DNA from: a virus
Direction: 5' to 3' (one strand)
DNA: 33,750 bases
Virus record (IMG/VR): IMGVR_UViG_3300009177_000082
Location: 1-33,750 of that record
A program made the translations under genes and the position numbers. This document shows, one piece after another, positions 21,863 to 29,839 of the stretch (the stretch's first letter is position 1; every line of letters starts with the position of its first letter). The notes below the pieces were generated by a model. It did no database searches, was not told the DNA's origin, and saw nothing but the letters and a program-made list of their open reading frames with translations.

Positions 21863-22584
21863 TCGTCCCGTCCTTCCGTCTCCACTCGGAGAAAGTCTCC
21901 CATCAAGAACTCCGGCCTCACTTGCTGAACGAGCTCGGAAATCTGCAAAGCTGTCGCGTCGCCCCGGGCCGATCGCGCCACGAGGTCCGAGAGCACGATC
22001 CGGAGGCAGCGCTTCAGGACGACATTGTTGTTCCGCTCGGTGATCTCGTGGCGCTTCGTTTTCTCTCGCTCTCTTTCGAGTGAGGTGGCCAGAGCAAGCG
22101 CCTGAAGGTTGGCCACGATGCGGGCTTGCTCCGGGTCTCGGGGGAGCTCGATCTTGGGAAGCGCTGGCGGCGGAGCCGGCGGCGCGGTCTTGACCGGTTG
22201 CTTCAGCGCAGCGGAGCGCGGGGACGGCTCGGTGAGCAACCCGCGATGCGCCAGGTCGCGTTTCACCTTCTTCTCGGCCTGGTCGGCGAGCCACTCGTTT
22301 CGGATCGCTTCCTCGTCATCGCTCCAGCCCTTCGAGTTTTCTCGCTCGGGAAGCACGGTGACGCAGATCAGATCGGGTCGCATCCGATGGTCCCTCTTCA
22401 CCACCAGGACGCAGCGTGGGTTGTCGATCTGGTATTGGAGTTGGCCGAGGATGGTCCGTTCACGGAGGCGAACGGCGCTCGCCTCGAGCAGGTGGCGCTC
22501 GGCTTCCGCCATGCTTAGAGATGGAGCATGGCGTTCGATGAAGCGTTCGATCGAGTGATGGGTGAAGGCGATGTCAGTGGGCAT
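21859..22584 (-). CDS. Hypothetical phage protein with toxin-like N-terminal fold
   Basis: The 241-residue protein has GAGG 5 nt before the ATG. The first 80 residues (FTHHSIERFIERHAP, LGQLQYQI, RCVLVVKRD, DLICVTVLPERE) have the helix-strand order of small RelE/BrnT-like or DUF4258-type domains. This is only a resemblance and key residues are not clear. A Pro-rich linker (APPAPPPALP) and a helical C-terminal part follow. It is coupled to the next gene. The function is unknown. Confidence 0.55.
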   Translation of the reverse strand: MPTDIAFTHHSIERFIERHAPSLSMAEAERHLLEASAVRLRERTILGQLQYQIDNPRCVLVVKRDHRMRPDLICVTVLPERENSKGWSDDEEAIRNEWLADQAEKKVKRDLAHRGLLTEPSPRSAALKQPVKTAPPAPPPALPKIELPRDPEQARIVANLQALALATSLEREREKTKRHEITERNNNVVLKRCLRIVLSDLVARSARGDATALQISELVQQVRPEFLMGDFLRVETEGRDE

Positions 22585-22590
22585 GTGACC

Positions 22591-23331
22591 TCATCGCTGC
22601 CAGGTCTTCCGCACGATCTCGTAGAACCGGAGTAAGTCGCCGTCGCGACGGATGATTTCTACTGGCTTTACACGCACACCCGTCGTGTCAGCCTCGACGG
22701 TTGCGCGACCCTGACAGTTTGCTCCAGTCTCTTTGTCGTAGGCGTCGTAGCTGATCCGCCAGGCCGCACGATGCTCACCGCTGGTTAGCCCCTGCTCTCG
22801 CAGGCTGTCGCCGTAACGAGAGTGCATCGAGTGCAGAATGTTGAGCTGCGAAGACTCGTCGAGATCGGTGAACTGCTTGATCTGGACGCGCTCGGGGAGC
22901 AGCGCGATTACCTGCGGCGGCAGAGGAGGGGCTTTGGCGGGCGCATCTACCGTTGGTTTCGCTGTCTGTCCGAGCGCCTGCATCACGCTGGCCACGATCG
23001 CACTGACGGCCTGCTGGCTCAGCTCAGCGTGGCCACGGGTATCGGTGGCGGCTGATGGAGGAGCAGGGGCCGGACGAGCCGCGCGACAAACCTCCGCCAG
23101 TCCCTCAAGCAGGTTCAGTGAAGAGCTCGAGAAGCTGTGTCCAGCATCAGAGTAGACATTGCGGAGCAGAGCGCTCGCCGAGTTGCGCTCGCGATATGGG
23201 TCGAGACGCATTACCTCGGTAGTGACCGCATGGAATCCGATCTGGTCAATCGCCGCGACGAGGCTTTCCCGATCGGCCCGACAGAGCAACTGGGGGTGCT
23301 GTTTTCTGCGCGTCTTTTCTTTTTGGTTCAT
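22591..23331 (-). CDS. Hypothetical phage protein, unknown function
   Basis: The protein is 246 residues from the ATG at 23331, which overlaps the methyltransferase stop as ATGA and has GGAG 6-7 nt upstream; the longer frame to 23412 is not supported. A basic N-terminus (NQKEKTRRKQHPQ) is followed by a helical region and a Pro/Ala-rich linker. The C-terminal domain contains HSRYGDSLREQGLTSGEHRAAW and a strand-rich end. No family was recognised. Confidence 0.6.
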   Translation of the reverse strand: MNQKEKTRRKQHPQLLCRADRESLVAAIDQIGFHAVTTEVMRLDPYRERNSASALLRNVYSDAGHSFSSSSLNLLEGLAEVCRAARPAPAPPSAATDTRGHAELSQQAVSAIVASVMQALGQTAKPTVDAPAKAPPLPPQVIALLPERVQIKQFTDLDESSQLNILHSMHSRYGDSLREQGLTSGEHRAAWRISYDAYDKETGANCQGRATVEADTTGVRVKPVEIIRRDGDLLRFYEIVRKTWQR

Positions 23332-24026
23332 GGGATCTCCGTGCTGACAGGTGACAGGAATCCGGGCGACTTCCAAGAGCAAACTGCGAGCTCCGTCGGG
23401 CCGCGATGCCATTTGGCCCAGCAGATCACGGCGTAGGCCGCATTGTCCGTCCCGGTCCCACCGCTGAAGCTCGGGCGCTCGCTGAGCACGTATACTTTGC
23501 TTGCCGGGTGCTCCTTCCAGAACGGAATACGCTCCTTGCTCTCGAGCAGGGAAAGCCGGAGCAGGAAGGCTACCATGCCGAATCTAGAGCGAAGCGCGAG
23601 CGCGCGCCGGACATGGGCCTCGGCCCCGGTGTACGGCGGGTTCCCCACTAGGGCATCGAAGTCAACGCTTTTGACTTCGGGGTACCACGGGCTGGTGATC
23701 GCGAGGGAGGCGCCATCGTGAGCCAGGAAATCCCCTTCGAGCGCTGGGATTCCGCGCGCCTTGAGTTCACAGCAGCGGTCAGGATCGATATCGATCGCGA
23801 GCATCGATTCCGGGCTGATATGCGCGCGCACGGCATCGACCCACGCGCCTTTCCCGGCGCTCGGCTCGAGCACGCGCATCCCGTCGACCAGGAATCCGTC
23901 ACGAGCGAGCCAGCCGGCAGCGGCGTGCGCCAAGGCGGGAGGCGTGAAATATGCGTCGAACTTCTTCCTCCCGACGGCTGGGAGGTTCTCTGGCTCTGAG
24001 AGGACGTAGGGGACGGGTGAGGTCAC
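23328..24026 (-). CDS. DNA N6-adenine methyltransferase-like protein
   Basis: The 232-residue protein has the motifs of class I adenine methyltransferases. DAYFTPP at 24-30 is motif X-like, LEPSAGKGAW at 53-62 is the AdoMet-binding motif I, DIDPDR is at 79-84, and NPPY at 129-132 is the catalytic motif IV. It would methylate adenine in phage DNA, perhaps for protection against host restriction. It starts with GTG in a GTGA overlap with the RNA ligase fragment. No target recognition domain is obvious. A palindrome copy lies within its last codons. Confidence 0.85.
   Translation of the reverse strand: MTSPVPYVLSEPENLPAVGRKKFDAYFTPPALAHAAAGWLARDGFLVDGMRVLEPSAGKGAWVDAVRAHISPESMLAIDIDPDRCCELKARGIPALEGDFLAHDGASLAITSPWYPEVKSVDFDALVGNPPYTGAEAHVRRALALRSRFGMVAFLLRLSLLESKERIPFWKEHPASKVYVLSERPSFSGGTGTDNAAYAVICWAKWHRGPTELAVCSWKSPGFLSPVSTEIP
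23342..23359. promoter_or_regulatory. Dispersed 18-bp palindrome, copy 6
   Basis: The right arm TGACAGGA is perfect, the centre is GG and the left arm TGCTGACA has two mismatches. It lies in the final codons of the methyltransferase gene, 10 nt upstream of the next gene's ATG. Confidence 0.55.
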
Positions 24027-24364
24027 GCGAGCACCGACTTGATCTGAGCGTGAAACAGCTCCGCAGTCTTGCGCCCGATCGCCGCGCGCGCCTCGCGGCT
24101 GTCGACAAATTCGCCAACTCCTTCACGGGTCACATCCTCGATCACAATGGGGTGACCGATTGTCTCGAACGCGGCGGCGAGCGCCGATTCATCGAAAAGT
24201 GCGATGAAGTTCTCGCGTTTCTCGCCGCCGTGGCGGAAGTGAACCTTGCCGTCTGACCACCGGATATGCGCGGAAGTTCCATGCAGCTTTTCGAGCGCAT
24301 AGCACTCGCGGAACATCAGAATCGTCTGATTCCGGTACAGGTTTTCGATGTGCATGTAGCCCAT
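24023..24364 (-). pseudogene. Truncated RNA ligase (nucleotidyltransferase fragment)
   Basis: The product is 113 residues from the ATG at 24364 (GGAG 11 nt upstream). It begins like phage RNA ligases, with FRECYALEKLHGTSAHIRW, where the Lys of KLHG is the adenylated residue, followed by GKVHFRHGGEK. After about residue 70 the motifs expected for the rest of the nucleotidyltransferase domain are missing and the sequence ends in REARAAIGRKTAELFHAQIK. Such enzymes normally exceed 200 residues, so an internal deletion is likely. A 9-residue micro-ORF (24364-24393) with AGGAG upstream ends in TAATG at this start. Confidence 0.65.
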
Positions 24365-24399
24365 TAGTTTTTGCTCCGTTCGGTTTGTGTCATGTGTTC

Positions 24400-24417
24400 T
24401 CCTGTCAGGTGACATCT
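24400..24417. promoter_or_regulatory. Dispersed 18-bp palindrome, copy 7
   Basis: The left arm TCCTGTCA is perfect and the right arm has two mismatches at its end. On the minus strand the palindrome runs straight into AGGAG, the ribosome binding site of a 9-residue micro-ORF that leads into the RNA ligase fragment. Confidence 0.6.
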
Positions 24418-24418
24418 T

Positions 24419-24883
24419 TCAAGCGACGTGCTTCCAGATTCGGCGATTCAGGATCAGCCAGGCGTGGCTCTTGTAGAGCCCGAAGCGCGCTGCGAGGGTG
24501 GTGAGCGGAGCTGTTCCCTTCAAGGCGCGTAGCTCACGCACAAGATCCTCCGTTATTCGCGCCATTCCATGGCCCTCTCCGCGGGCGCCCCGTTCTTTCG
24601 CGACGCAGTCAGCGCGATTAGCGGCCGTCGTACCCGGGAAGACGTGTGACGGATTGCAGCACGCTGGGATATCGCACTCGTGCATGGCGATCAGCTGCGG
24701 ACGTAGGAAGACCCAAGCGTCACCGTAGAGGTTGACGGTCGCGAGCTCCCCGCAGGCCTCGCAGCGCCAGTCCGTTGGACGACCGCCCCAGGCCGACAGG
24801 ATCAGCCAGGGATGACGGCTGTCGGGCTTCCGGTTCTCGTCGAAGCGCTTGGGCTCGAGATCGAGCAGGGAGAGCTGGTTCAC
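24419..24883 (-). CDS. HNH homing-type endonuclease
   Basis: The 154-residue protein has a CEAC pair at 41-44 and the core MHECDIPACCNPSHVFPGTTAANRADCVAKERG (H68, C70, C75, N77, H80, N89). This is typical of free-standing phage HNH endonucleases. It ends in the usual DNA-binding tail with a helix-turn-helix-like RITEDLVRELRAL and LTTLAARFGLYKSHAWLILNRRIWKHV. It should cut a specific site in related genomes and so spread by homing. It is inserted between the helicase gene and the ligase fragment, and may have caused the latter's loss. Confidence 0.85.
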   Translation of the reverse strand: MNQLSLLDLEPKRFDENRKPDSRHPWLILSAWGGRPTDWRCEACGELATVNLYGDAWVFLRPQLIAMHECDIPACCNPSHVFPGTTAANRADCVAKERGARGEGHGMARITEDLVRELRALKGTAPLTTLAARFGLYKSHAWLILNRRIWKHVA

Positions 24884-26613
24884 GCTGCGTTCGCTTTCTT
24901 CCGGCCCTTGGCCAGGAACTGCTCGGCCAGCGTGCGAACCCGATCGCCGCTCCGGTCGAGCTTTTCGATCAAGTCCTCGTCCGGATTGCGGAGCCCTTCG
25001 ACTTGACTCCGCTTCACGCCGAGCACGTCGGCCATCGCAGGGTCCGAGCCGCTATCGGACAGCAAGTAATAGACGACCGTCGGCTCCTGCTTTCCGTCGC
25101 GGTCGACACGGTCCGTGCATTGCGAGTGCACACCGGGGCTCCAGTCGAGTTCGCCGAAAACTACCACCGCGTTCGGTACGGCTTGGAGCCCATCCAGGCC
25201 GGCGCCGCTCCGAAGGCTCATGATCAGTAGCTTCGACTCGCCCTCGATGAACTTTCGCCCCGCCTCGGCCTTTTGCGTAGCGCTCTCGCTTCCGGTGTAC
25301 AGCACCGGATTCAGGTCGGCGAGGCGCTCCATCCAGATCGAGTAAACGTCGCGATGCCATCCGAACAGCACCACCGGCTCGTCGTTCCCGGTGATGAGCA
25401 TCCGAACGAATTCGGCTACGTACGGCGCTTTCGCGACGCCGGTGGCGTGGCGCACCATCATGTCGAAGTCGCCCGCAGCTTTCATGCGGTCGAATTGCGA
25501 GCCGTTTCGCTCGACGATGATCTGAGCGAGCTTCTCGGCGGCGCCGCTGATCTCCTTCAGCGGTGCCGAGTCGCAATCGATCTCGTGCGAGATCTTGATC
25601 ACGTCGGGTAGCTCGCGCCCAACCCCCTTCCGGGTGCGCCGCAGCATCAGGCCCGCCGAGCGGAGCCAAGTCCCGAAAGCCTTCGGGTCCTTCAGGTTGG
25701 CGCGGCCGCGCGCATCCGTCGCGCCGCAGTGCTCGCGGTGAAACTCGTCCTTCGTCCCCAATGTGTCGGGCGGTGCAATCGCCTTGAGCACGTTGTAAAT
25801 CTCGCCCCCGTAGTTGTAGATCGGGGTCGCTGATAAGCCGATCCGCCAGCCCACCGAGCCAGCAATCTCGTATGCCGCGGCGCCCTTGTTCGAAGCGGTC
25901 CCGGTGCGCAGCTCCTGGATTTCGTCGAAAACCACCGAATTGACCAGCGGGGCCAGCGTCGTCGACCACCCGGCGAGGCGCGAGTAGCAGGTGATCACGA
26001 CATCGGGGAACTGACCCGGCAATGCCAACTGGGCGCCCCTGGTCTTCTTCGGCGCGGCGAGGTCGTAAGGCTGAGCGCCTTTGACGACGTGCGTGGTCAG
26101 CGCCGGCGCGAAGCGTTGCAGCTGTTCGCGCCACTGTCCCATCAGATGCGTGAGCGTTACGACAACCGCCGGGCGCAGCCTCGGATCCGTGAGCGCGCAG
26201 ATTGCCGAGCACGTCTTGCCGATGCCAGTGTCGTCAGCGAGCAGCAGGCCGCCCATGCGAATCCACAGGTCGGCGCCTACGCGCTGGTAGTCGCGCGGCG
26301 GGATCGCCAGCTCGAAGGCGCGCGGGGGAAGCTGGCCGGAAAGCATCTGCTCGACCAGCGACTCGCGCTCACGGTGCTCGGCGGCGCGAGCGGCGAGGCG
26401 CGAGCGGTCCGCCTCGGTCATTTCGAGCTCGTAGCGCTCCAAGAACCACAGGAGCTCCCGGCAATTCTCGAGGGAATCAGCGAGCTTTATCTCGCCGGCC
26501 GTGAATTGCGCAGCCTTCTCGAACAGGCGTTTCACGCGGATTGCGACGTGCGGCTGCGCCTTGACCAGCCATCTGCTGGCGGCCGCGTCGAACGCGAGGC
26601 TCCCGACGCTCAA
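24880..26613 (-). CDS. SNF2-family DNA helicase/translocase
   Basis: The 577-residue protein carries SNF2 motifs in order: PRDYQ at 106-110 (Q motif), ADDTGIGKT at 126-134 (motif I), VFDEIQEL at 228-235 (motif II), GLSATPIYN at 259-267 (motif III), LFGWHRDV at 416-423 and MSLRSGAGLDG at 465-475. QCTDRVDRDGK at 498-508 is motif VI. It should move on duplex DNA using ATP. The start is TTG with a TTGA overlap. The gene just upstream encodes a small PD-(D/E)XK nuclease, so the pair may act as a helicase-nuclease. Phage SNF2 proteins are thought to aid replication or recombination. Confidence 0.9.
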   Translation of the reverse strand: MSVGSLAFDAAASRWLVKAQPHVAIRVKRLFEKAAQFTAGEIKLADSLENCRELLWFLERYELEMTEADRSRLAARAAEHRERESLVEQMLSGQLPPRAFELAIPPRDYQRVGADLWIRMGGLLLADDTGIGKTCSAICALTDPRLRPAVVVTLTHLMGQWREQLQRFAPALTTHVVKGAQPYDLAAPKKTRGAQLALPGQFPDVVITCYSRLAGWSTTLAPLVNSVVFDEIQELRTGTASNKGAAAYEIAGSVGWRIGLSATPIYNYGGEIYNVLKAIAPPDTLGTKDEFHREHCGATDARGRANLKDPKAFGTWLRSAGLMLRRTRKGVGRELPDVIKISHEIDCDSAPLKEISGAAEKLAQIIVERNGSQFDRMKAAGDFDMMVRHATGVAKAPYVAEFVRMLITGNDEPVVLFGWHRDVYSIWMERLADLNPVLYTGSESATQKAEAGRKFIEGESKLLIMSLRSGAGLDGLQAVPNAVVVFGELDWSPGVHSQCTDRVDRDGKQEPTVVYYLLSDSGSDPAMADVLGVKRSQVEGLRNPDEDLIEKLDRSGDRVRTLAEQFLAKGRKKANAA

Positions 26614-26975
26614 AACGCCCCCACGTGGAATGCGGCGACCGGCTTGGCGCGGAGTTCGTTCGGTAGGCCTCGCAGGTGAGCTCGGCGAGTCGTGATCAGG
26701 ACGACAGCCGAGAGCTCCGCCGCGGCACTGTAACGGTCGAGCTGGCGGAGCACGGCCGCCGGCGATCCGTCAATCTTCAGCTCGAGCCCCACGCCATCGA
26801 CCACAAAGTCGATGCGATTTCGCTTGTCGCCATCAAGCGCTACCTCGGCGCGGAACTCGAAGCCTGCCGACTCGAGACGCGCGCGCACGATCGCGCTCAA
26901 GCCTGCCTCGTCGGCAACGGCACACGACAGCCCAGCGAAAGCGCGGCGAAGGTCGGCCATGGTCGTGGCCTTCAC
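26610..26975 (-). CDS. Small PD-(D/E)XK-type nuclease
   Basis: The protein is 121 residues from the GTG at 26975, which overlaps the upstream stop as GTGA. The core is RIDFVVDGVGLELKIDG: Asp56 followed by ELK (E65, K67), the nuclease active site. SPAAVLRQLDRY with Gln78 and the strand AVVLITTRR follow, as in compact phage endonucleases and VRR-NUC-like proteins. It is immediately upstream of the SNF2 helicase and overlaps it by TTGA, pointing to joint action. The substrate is unknown. Confidence 0.75.
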   Translation of the reverse strand: MKATTMADLRRAFAGLSCAVADEAGLSAIVRARLESAGFEFRAEVALDGDKRNRIDFVVDGVGLELKIDGSPAAVLRQLDRYSAAAELSAVVLITTRRAHLRGLPNELRAKPVAAFHVGAF

Positions 26976-27145
26976 AAGGCGCCCCGCAGAGCGTTGTCGT
27001 TCGCCGGTACCGCGAACGTCGACCCCAAGGTCGGCGGCAGCCCTTCGAGCGGGGAGCCGAAGAGGCGCAGCGTCCACCCCTTGTCGTCGTTGCCGGTCAT
27101 TGGTTTGCCGAACAGAGTCGGCGGGGGCACATCTTTATTACTCAC
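26972..27145 (-). CDS. 57-residue hypothetical protein
   Basis: The frame begins with GTG overlapping the upstream stop (GTGA) and ends overlapping the nuclease start (GTGA), filling the space exactly. The protein is Pro/Gly-rich (VPPPTLFGKPMTGNDDKGW) with a strand pair (TLRLFGSPLEGLPP). The two couplings make it credible. The function is unknown. Confidence 0.55.
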   Translation of the reverse strand: MSNKDVPPPTLFGKPMTGNDDKGWTLRLFGSPLEGLPPTLGSTFAVPANDNALRGAL

Positions 27146-27432
27146 GTGTATTGCCCTTCTGAATGCATGGCGCGGGCGGCAGCTGCTGGGGAGCGCTGCA
27201 TCTTCTGTCGCGCATCCGCTTCCGGGACAGTAACTAGCGGTAGTTCGCCATCCCTGATGAAGCGTTCGCGGATGTTTCGCGCGTATTCGTATTCCTTTGC
27301 CGCGAGCTCACGAAGCGACTTCGGATCATCCGTTTGCGGAAGCATTTGCAGCGTCCACGCGGCTTGCCGAAGCCAGAACCACCGCACGTATCTCACCTGC
27401 CAAGGTAAGTCGGTCGATGATCGCTCAGCCAC
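27142..27432 (-). CDS. Hypothetical aromatic-rich protein
   Basis: The 96-residue protein begins with GTG and overlaps its upstream neighbour by 8 nt. The N-terminal part is unusually rich in aromatic and basic residues (WQVRYVRWFWLRQAAWTLQML) and then becomes helical and charged. The pattern could be an amphipathic helix at a membrane or protein surface. No family was recognised. Confidence 0.55.
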   Translation of the reverse strand: MAERSSTDLPWQVRYVRWFWLRQAAWTLQMLPQTDDPKSLRELAAKEYEYARNIRERFIRDGELPLVTVPEADARQKMQRSPAAAARAMHSEGQYT

Positions 27433-27613
27433 GCTTCACCTCGATCGAGTCGGCGAGCACGAGCAGCTGCGCCGCGAGCGTTCGCGCCGCGCCCGCGGTC
27501 AGCGACGCATCACACGTCAGCCGAAGGCGCTGCCCCTCTACCTTCAGCGTGCCAAGGCGGAACGGTGGGAGCTTCGCCGCCTTGTACTCTTCGAGTTCGG
27601 TGACGGTGCTCAC
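27425..27613 (-). CDS. Small hypothetical protein
   Basis: The 62-residue protein has a GTG start in a GTGA overlap. The second half (RLRLTCDASLTAGAARTLAAQLLVLADSIEV) is a strand followed by a helix. This resembles the 77-residue protein two genes upstream, which also has a strand region and a helix of type QARAVAGSLCRMAERIER. The two may be distant paralogs. Confidence 0.55.
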   Translation of the reverse strand: MSTVTELEEYKAAKLPPFRLGTLKVEGQRLRLTCDASLTAGAARTLAAQLLVLADSIEVKRG

Positions 27614-27969
27614 AGCAACACCGCCATCAGGTCAGAGGTAGAAACCCAAACCTCGTCCGCTTCTTTGCTCGCGGCGAGCAGTCGCCGAGCCTTTTCCTCG
27701 GCCTTGTACGGCTCTTTCGCGAACATGTAGTTGAGGCTCCAGCTCCAATCGCTGCACAGGTCCCGGATTACGGCCTCGCGCTCGGAGCTCTGGCGAAACC
27801 AACGCCGCCTGCTCGATTTACGGCTCTCGACTTCAGCGGTGATCTTCGCCTCGAACGGAGCAAGGTCTCGCGCGTGCGCAGCTTGACACCGAGCAATCGT
27901 CGCCTCGCAGAGCTCAGCCACCCGCTTCGACGGTATTTTGACCAGTGAGGTCGAGGGGCATTCGCTCAT
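27610..27969 (-). CDS. Hypothetical helical protein
   Basis: The product is 119 residues from the ATG at 27969, chosen for its ATGA overlap. It is charged and helical, with two cysteines 7 residues apart (CEATIARC), a basic segment (RKSSRRRWFRQ) and a C-terminal helix (AEEKARRLLAASKEADEVW). The function is unknown. Confidence 0.55.
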   Translation of the reverse strand: MSECPSTSLVKIPSKRVAELCEATIARCQAAHARDLAPFEAKITAEVESRKSSRRRWFRQSSEREAVIRDLCSDWSWSLNYMFAKEPYKAEEKARRLLAASKEADEVWVSTSDLMAVLL

Positions 27970-28199
27970 TTCGCCACGTCCGTTTCCACGATGCGAAACC
28001 GCTCGATCCGCTCCGCCATGCGACAGAGCGAGCCCGCTACAGCTCGCGCTTGAACCGGTGTCCAGTGCAGTCGCACGTCGGAGAGCGGTACCCGAAGGAT
28101 CACGAGATCGTTCTCGGTGGTGATTACGACTTCGGTGATCACGCGATAGGCGACAGCGCGGACGGCGGCGCCGAGAGTAGTGAGGGCGAGGTTGCTCAC
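27966..28199 (-). CDS. Small hypothetical protein
   Basis: The protein is 77 residues from the GTG at 28199, in a GTGA overlap. It has a beta-rich core (RVITEVVITTENDLVILRVPLSDVRLHW) and a C-terminal helix (VQARAVAGSLCRMAERIERF). The order of strands then helix is shared with the 62-residue protein downstream. No family was recognised. Confidence 0.55.
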   Translation of the reverse strand: MSNLALTTLGAAVRAVAYRVITEVVITTENDLVILRVPLSDVRLHWTPVQARAVAGSLCRMAERIERFRIVETDVAK

Positions 28200-28576
28200 G
28201 CCGACGCCTCCGGCCACTCTTTGGCCATCGCTGCGGCGACCTGTTCGGGGTCAATGCCGAGTTCGTGCTCCAGATAGCCAGCGATCATCGACCTCTCGGG
28301 GCGGTGCTGCTCGCGAGTCCAGCGAATGAGAAACTCCATGTCTTCCACGTCGATCGGCGTGTCGTCGTCCCCGTCAGCGCGCGGAGGCTTCCAGTAGCTC
28401 GGGTTCTCTTTGGCCGCGGCGCGGACGACGGCGAGCGGCAGTTCCTCCAGCCCGACGGGGCCGCGCCGAGCAGCGTGGCAACGGAATCGCTGAAGCGCGC
28501 AAGAAGCCTTCTTGCATGCCGAGCACACCGTCACCGGGTCGTTGAATGGAACGCTTTCAGGAAGCTTGATGCTCAC
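28196..28576 (-). CDS. Cys-containing hypothetical protein
   Basis: The product is 126 residues from the GTG at 28576, in a GTGA overlap. CSACKKASCALQRFRC near residue 18 could bind a metal. An acidic helical C-terminal half follows (DVEDMEFLIRWTREQH, MIAGYLEHELGIDPEQVAAAMAKEW). It is the first of a run of four Cys-rich proteins (28196-30396, one other gene between). The function is unknown. Confidence 0.55.
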   Translation of the reverse strand: MSIKLPESVPFNDPVTVCSACKKASCALQRFRCHAARRGPVGLEELPLAVVRAAAKENPSYWKPPRADGDDDTPIDVEDMEFLIRWTREQHRPERSMIAGYLEHELGIDPEQVAAAMAKEWPEASA

Positions 28577-29058
28577 GGCTCGTCCTCCCCGCCGCACTCC
28601 CAAGGGTGAGGCAAGGCCAGCATGCGGCTCTCCGCCGTGGCTCGCGGCTGGGCTTTGCGGTCGGCGGCGTCCATGCGAGCGCGGGCATCGGCTCCTTTCA
28701 GGTCCATCATGCGTCGCTGATTCTTTTCGGATCCGTAAACGCGAAGATGGCAGTAGCAGCACTCGTCCCCCATCGTCGCGGCAATCGGGCGCTCGGGTCG
28801 GCTGCACTCGCGGCACTCGGGCGCCAATCGCGCGACCGCTCGCGAAAGCTCAGCCTCATGCGAGCGCGGCGGGTCATCGCAAATCGGCGGCGCGGGGATG
28901 GTGTCGTTCGTATGTCCCGCCTCGGCGCGGCGCGCTCTCACGCGCAGATGCGCATCTGGTCCTGTGCAACTGTAACAAAGCGTGCAGTGGCTCTCGAGAT
29001 CATCGATCATCAGGAGCCGCACGGCGTGCGGGCCTTCGCATAATTCACACTTCGCCAT
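28573..29058 (-). CDS. Hypothetical protein with two zinc-finger-like sites
   Basis: The 161-residue protein has CELC at 4-7 with CTLCYSC at 25-31, and CREC at 82-85 with CCYC at 100-103. These are two likely zinc sites joined by a charged linker. The start ATG overlaps the upstream stop as TAATG. A nucleic-acid or protein-binding adaptor is plausible. No family was recognised. Confidence 0.6.
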   Translation of the reverse strand: MAKCELCEGPHAVRLLMIDDLESHCTLCYSCTGPDAHLRVRARRAEAGHTNDTIPAPPICDDPPRSHEAELSRAVARLAPECRECSRPERPIAATMGDECCYCHLRVYGSEKNQRRMMDLKGADARARMDAADRKAQPRATAESRMLALPHPWECGGEDEP

Positions 29059-29348
29059 TACGACTTCCTCCCAATCTTCTTCTCTGCTCGTGCAACTGAG
29101 ACCTTGCGGCGGAGCTCGCGGTCTGACGGTGGGCGTTTGATTCCCTGCAGCTCGTCAGCGAGCGCAGCCGCGCGCGCGAGAACAGCGGGTGATGGGCTCC
29201 AGGCGACCACCGCGGCCACGAGCAGCCGGGCGAGTTCCGGCGCGATTGGCCCTTCGCTCTTTATCCGGAAGCTCTGAAACCAGACCTGCAGGCGGAAGAC
29301 GGTTTTGCCCGGGAAGCGGGCCTGAAGCGGGGCGTTGCGGCGGGTCAT
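29058..29348 (-). CDS. Small basic hypothetical protein
   Basis: The 96-residue product is basic, with a hydrophobic helix (PELARLLVAAVVAW) and a Lys/Arg-rich end (RELRRKVSVARAEKKIGRKS). It is coupled to both neighbours by short overlaps. The function is unknown. Confidence 0.55.
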   Translation of the reverse strand: MTRRNAPLQARFPGKTVFRLQVWFQSFRIKSEGPIAPELARLLVAAVVAWSPSPAVLARAAALADELQGIKRPPSDRELRRKVSVARAEKKIGRKS

Positions 29349-29839
29349 TTACCGACTCCGCGCAATAGTCCGAGGGCACCGCGCCGAACGCTGAAGCGAT
29401 CCGCTTTCTTCTTGGCGGCCTCTCGCGCTCGTCGCGCTCCCGCGCAGGGCGGATACAGATTCTCTCGCCTCGGCGAATAGTCACCGTGACCAGGATCACC
29501 GTTCGTGAAACGAACCGGCATCGCGACATGGCAAAACATCGGCTCGTCACTGTCGATCAGGCACTGAATTTCGAACGCTTCTTCCGGGTCCTTTGAGCGG
29601 AATAAGCAATCGGCGCAAGGCTTCCCTCGGCGCCGCTCGTGAGCCTCCCATGCCAAGGTTTCGCACTTGCGATGGTGCTCCGTGGAAACCCCGTCACAAG
29701 TGCAGTGGTACTCGCCGCGTGCCGCGGCGCCCATGCACTGCGGAAAGCCGTGCAGGAATTCGCAGTTGTGGTCGGCTTGCCAAGCCGCGAGCGGCTCAGG
29801 TGGCCATCGGTCATCCGGCAGACACGTCTCCGCGATCAT
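29345..29839 (-). CDS. Cys/His-rich phage protein, unknown function
   Basis: The protein is 164 residues from the ATG at 29839, in an ATGA overlap. Residues are spaced for metal binding: CEFLHGFPQCMG, YHCTCDG, and GKPCADCLFRSKDPEEAFEIQCL with PMFCHVAMP. The last segment resembles small Cys-rich proteins seen in many phages, whose function is not known. The C-terminus is basic. It is part of the Cys-rich gene run. Confidence 0.6.
   Translation of the reverse strand: MIAETCLPDDRWPPEPLAAWQADHNCEFLHGFPQCMGAAARGEYHCTCDGVSTEHHRKCETLAWEAHERRRGKPCADCLFRSKDPEEAFEIQCLIDSDEPMFCHVAMPVRFTNGDPGHGDYSPRRENLYPPCAGARRAREAAKKKADRFSVRRGALGLLRGVGK

Noticed and set aside
25052-26212. 386-codon open frame on the minus strand inside the SNF2 gene
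   Set aside because: It is an Arg/Gly-rich alternative frame of the helicase gene without motifs or coupling signals.
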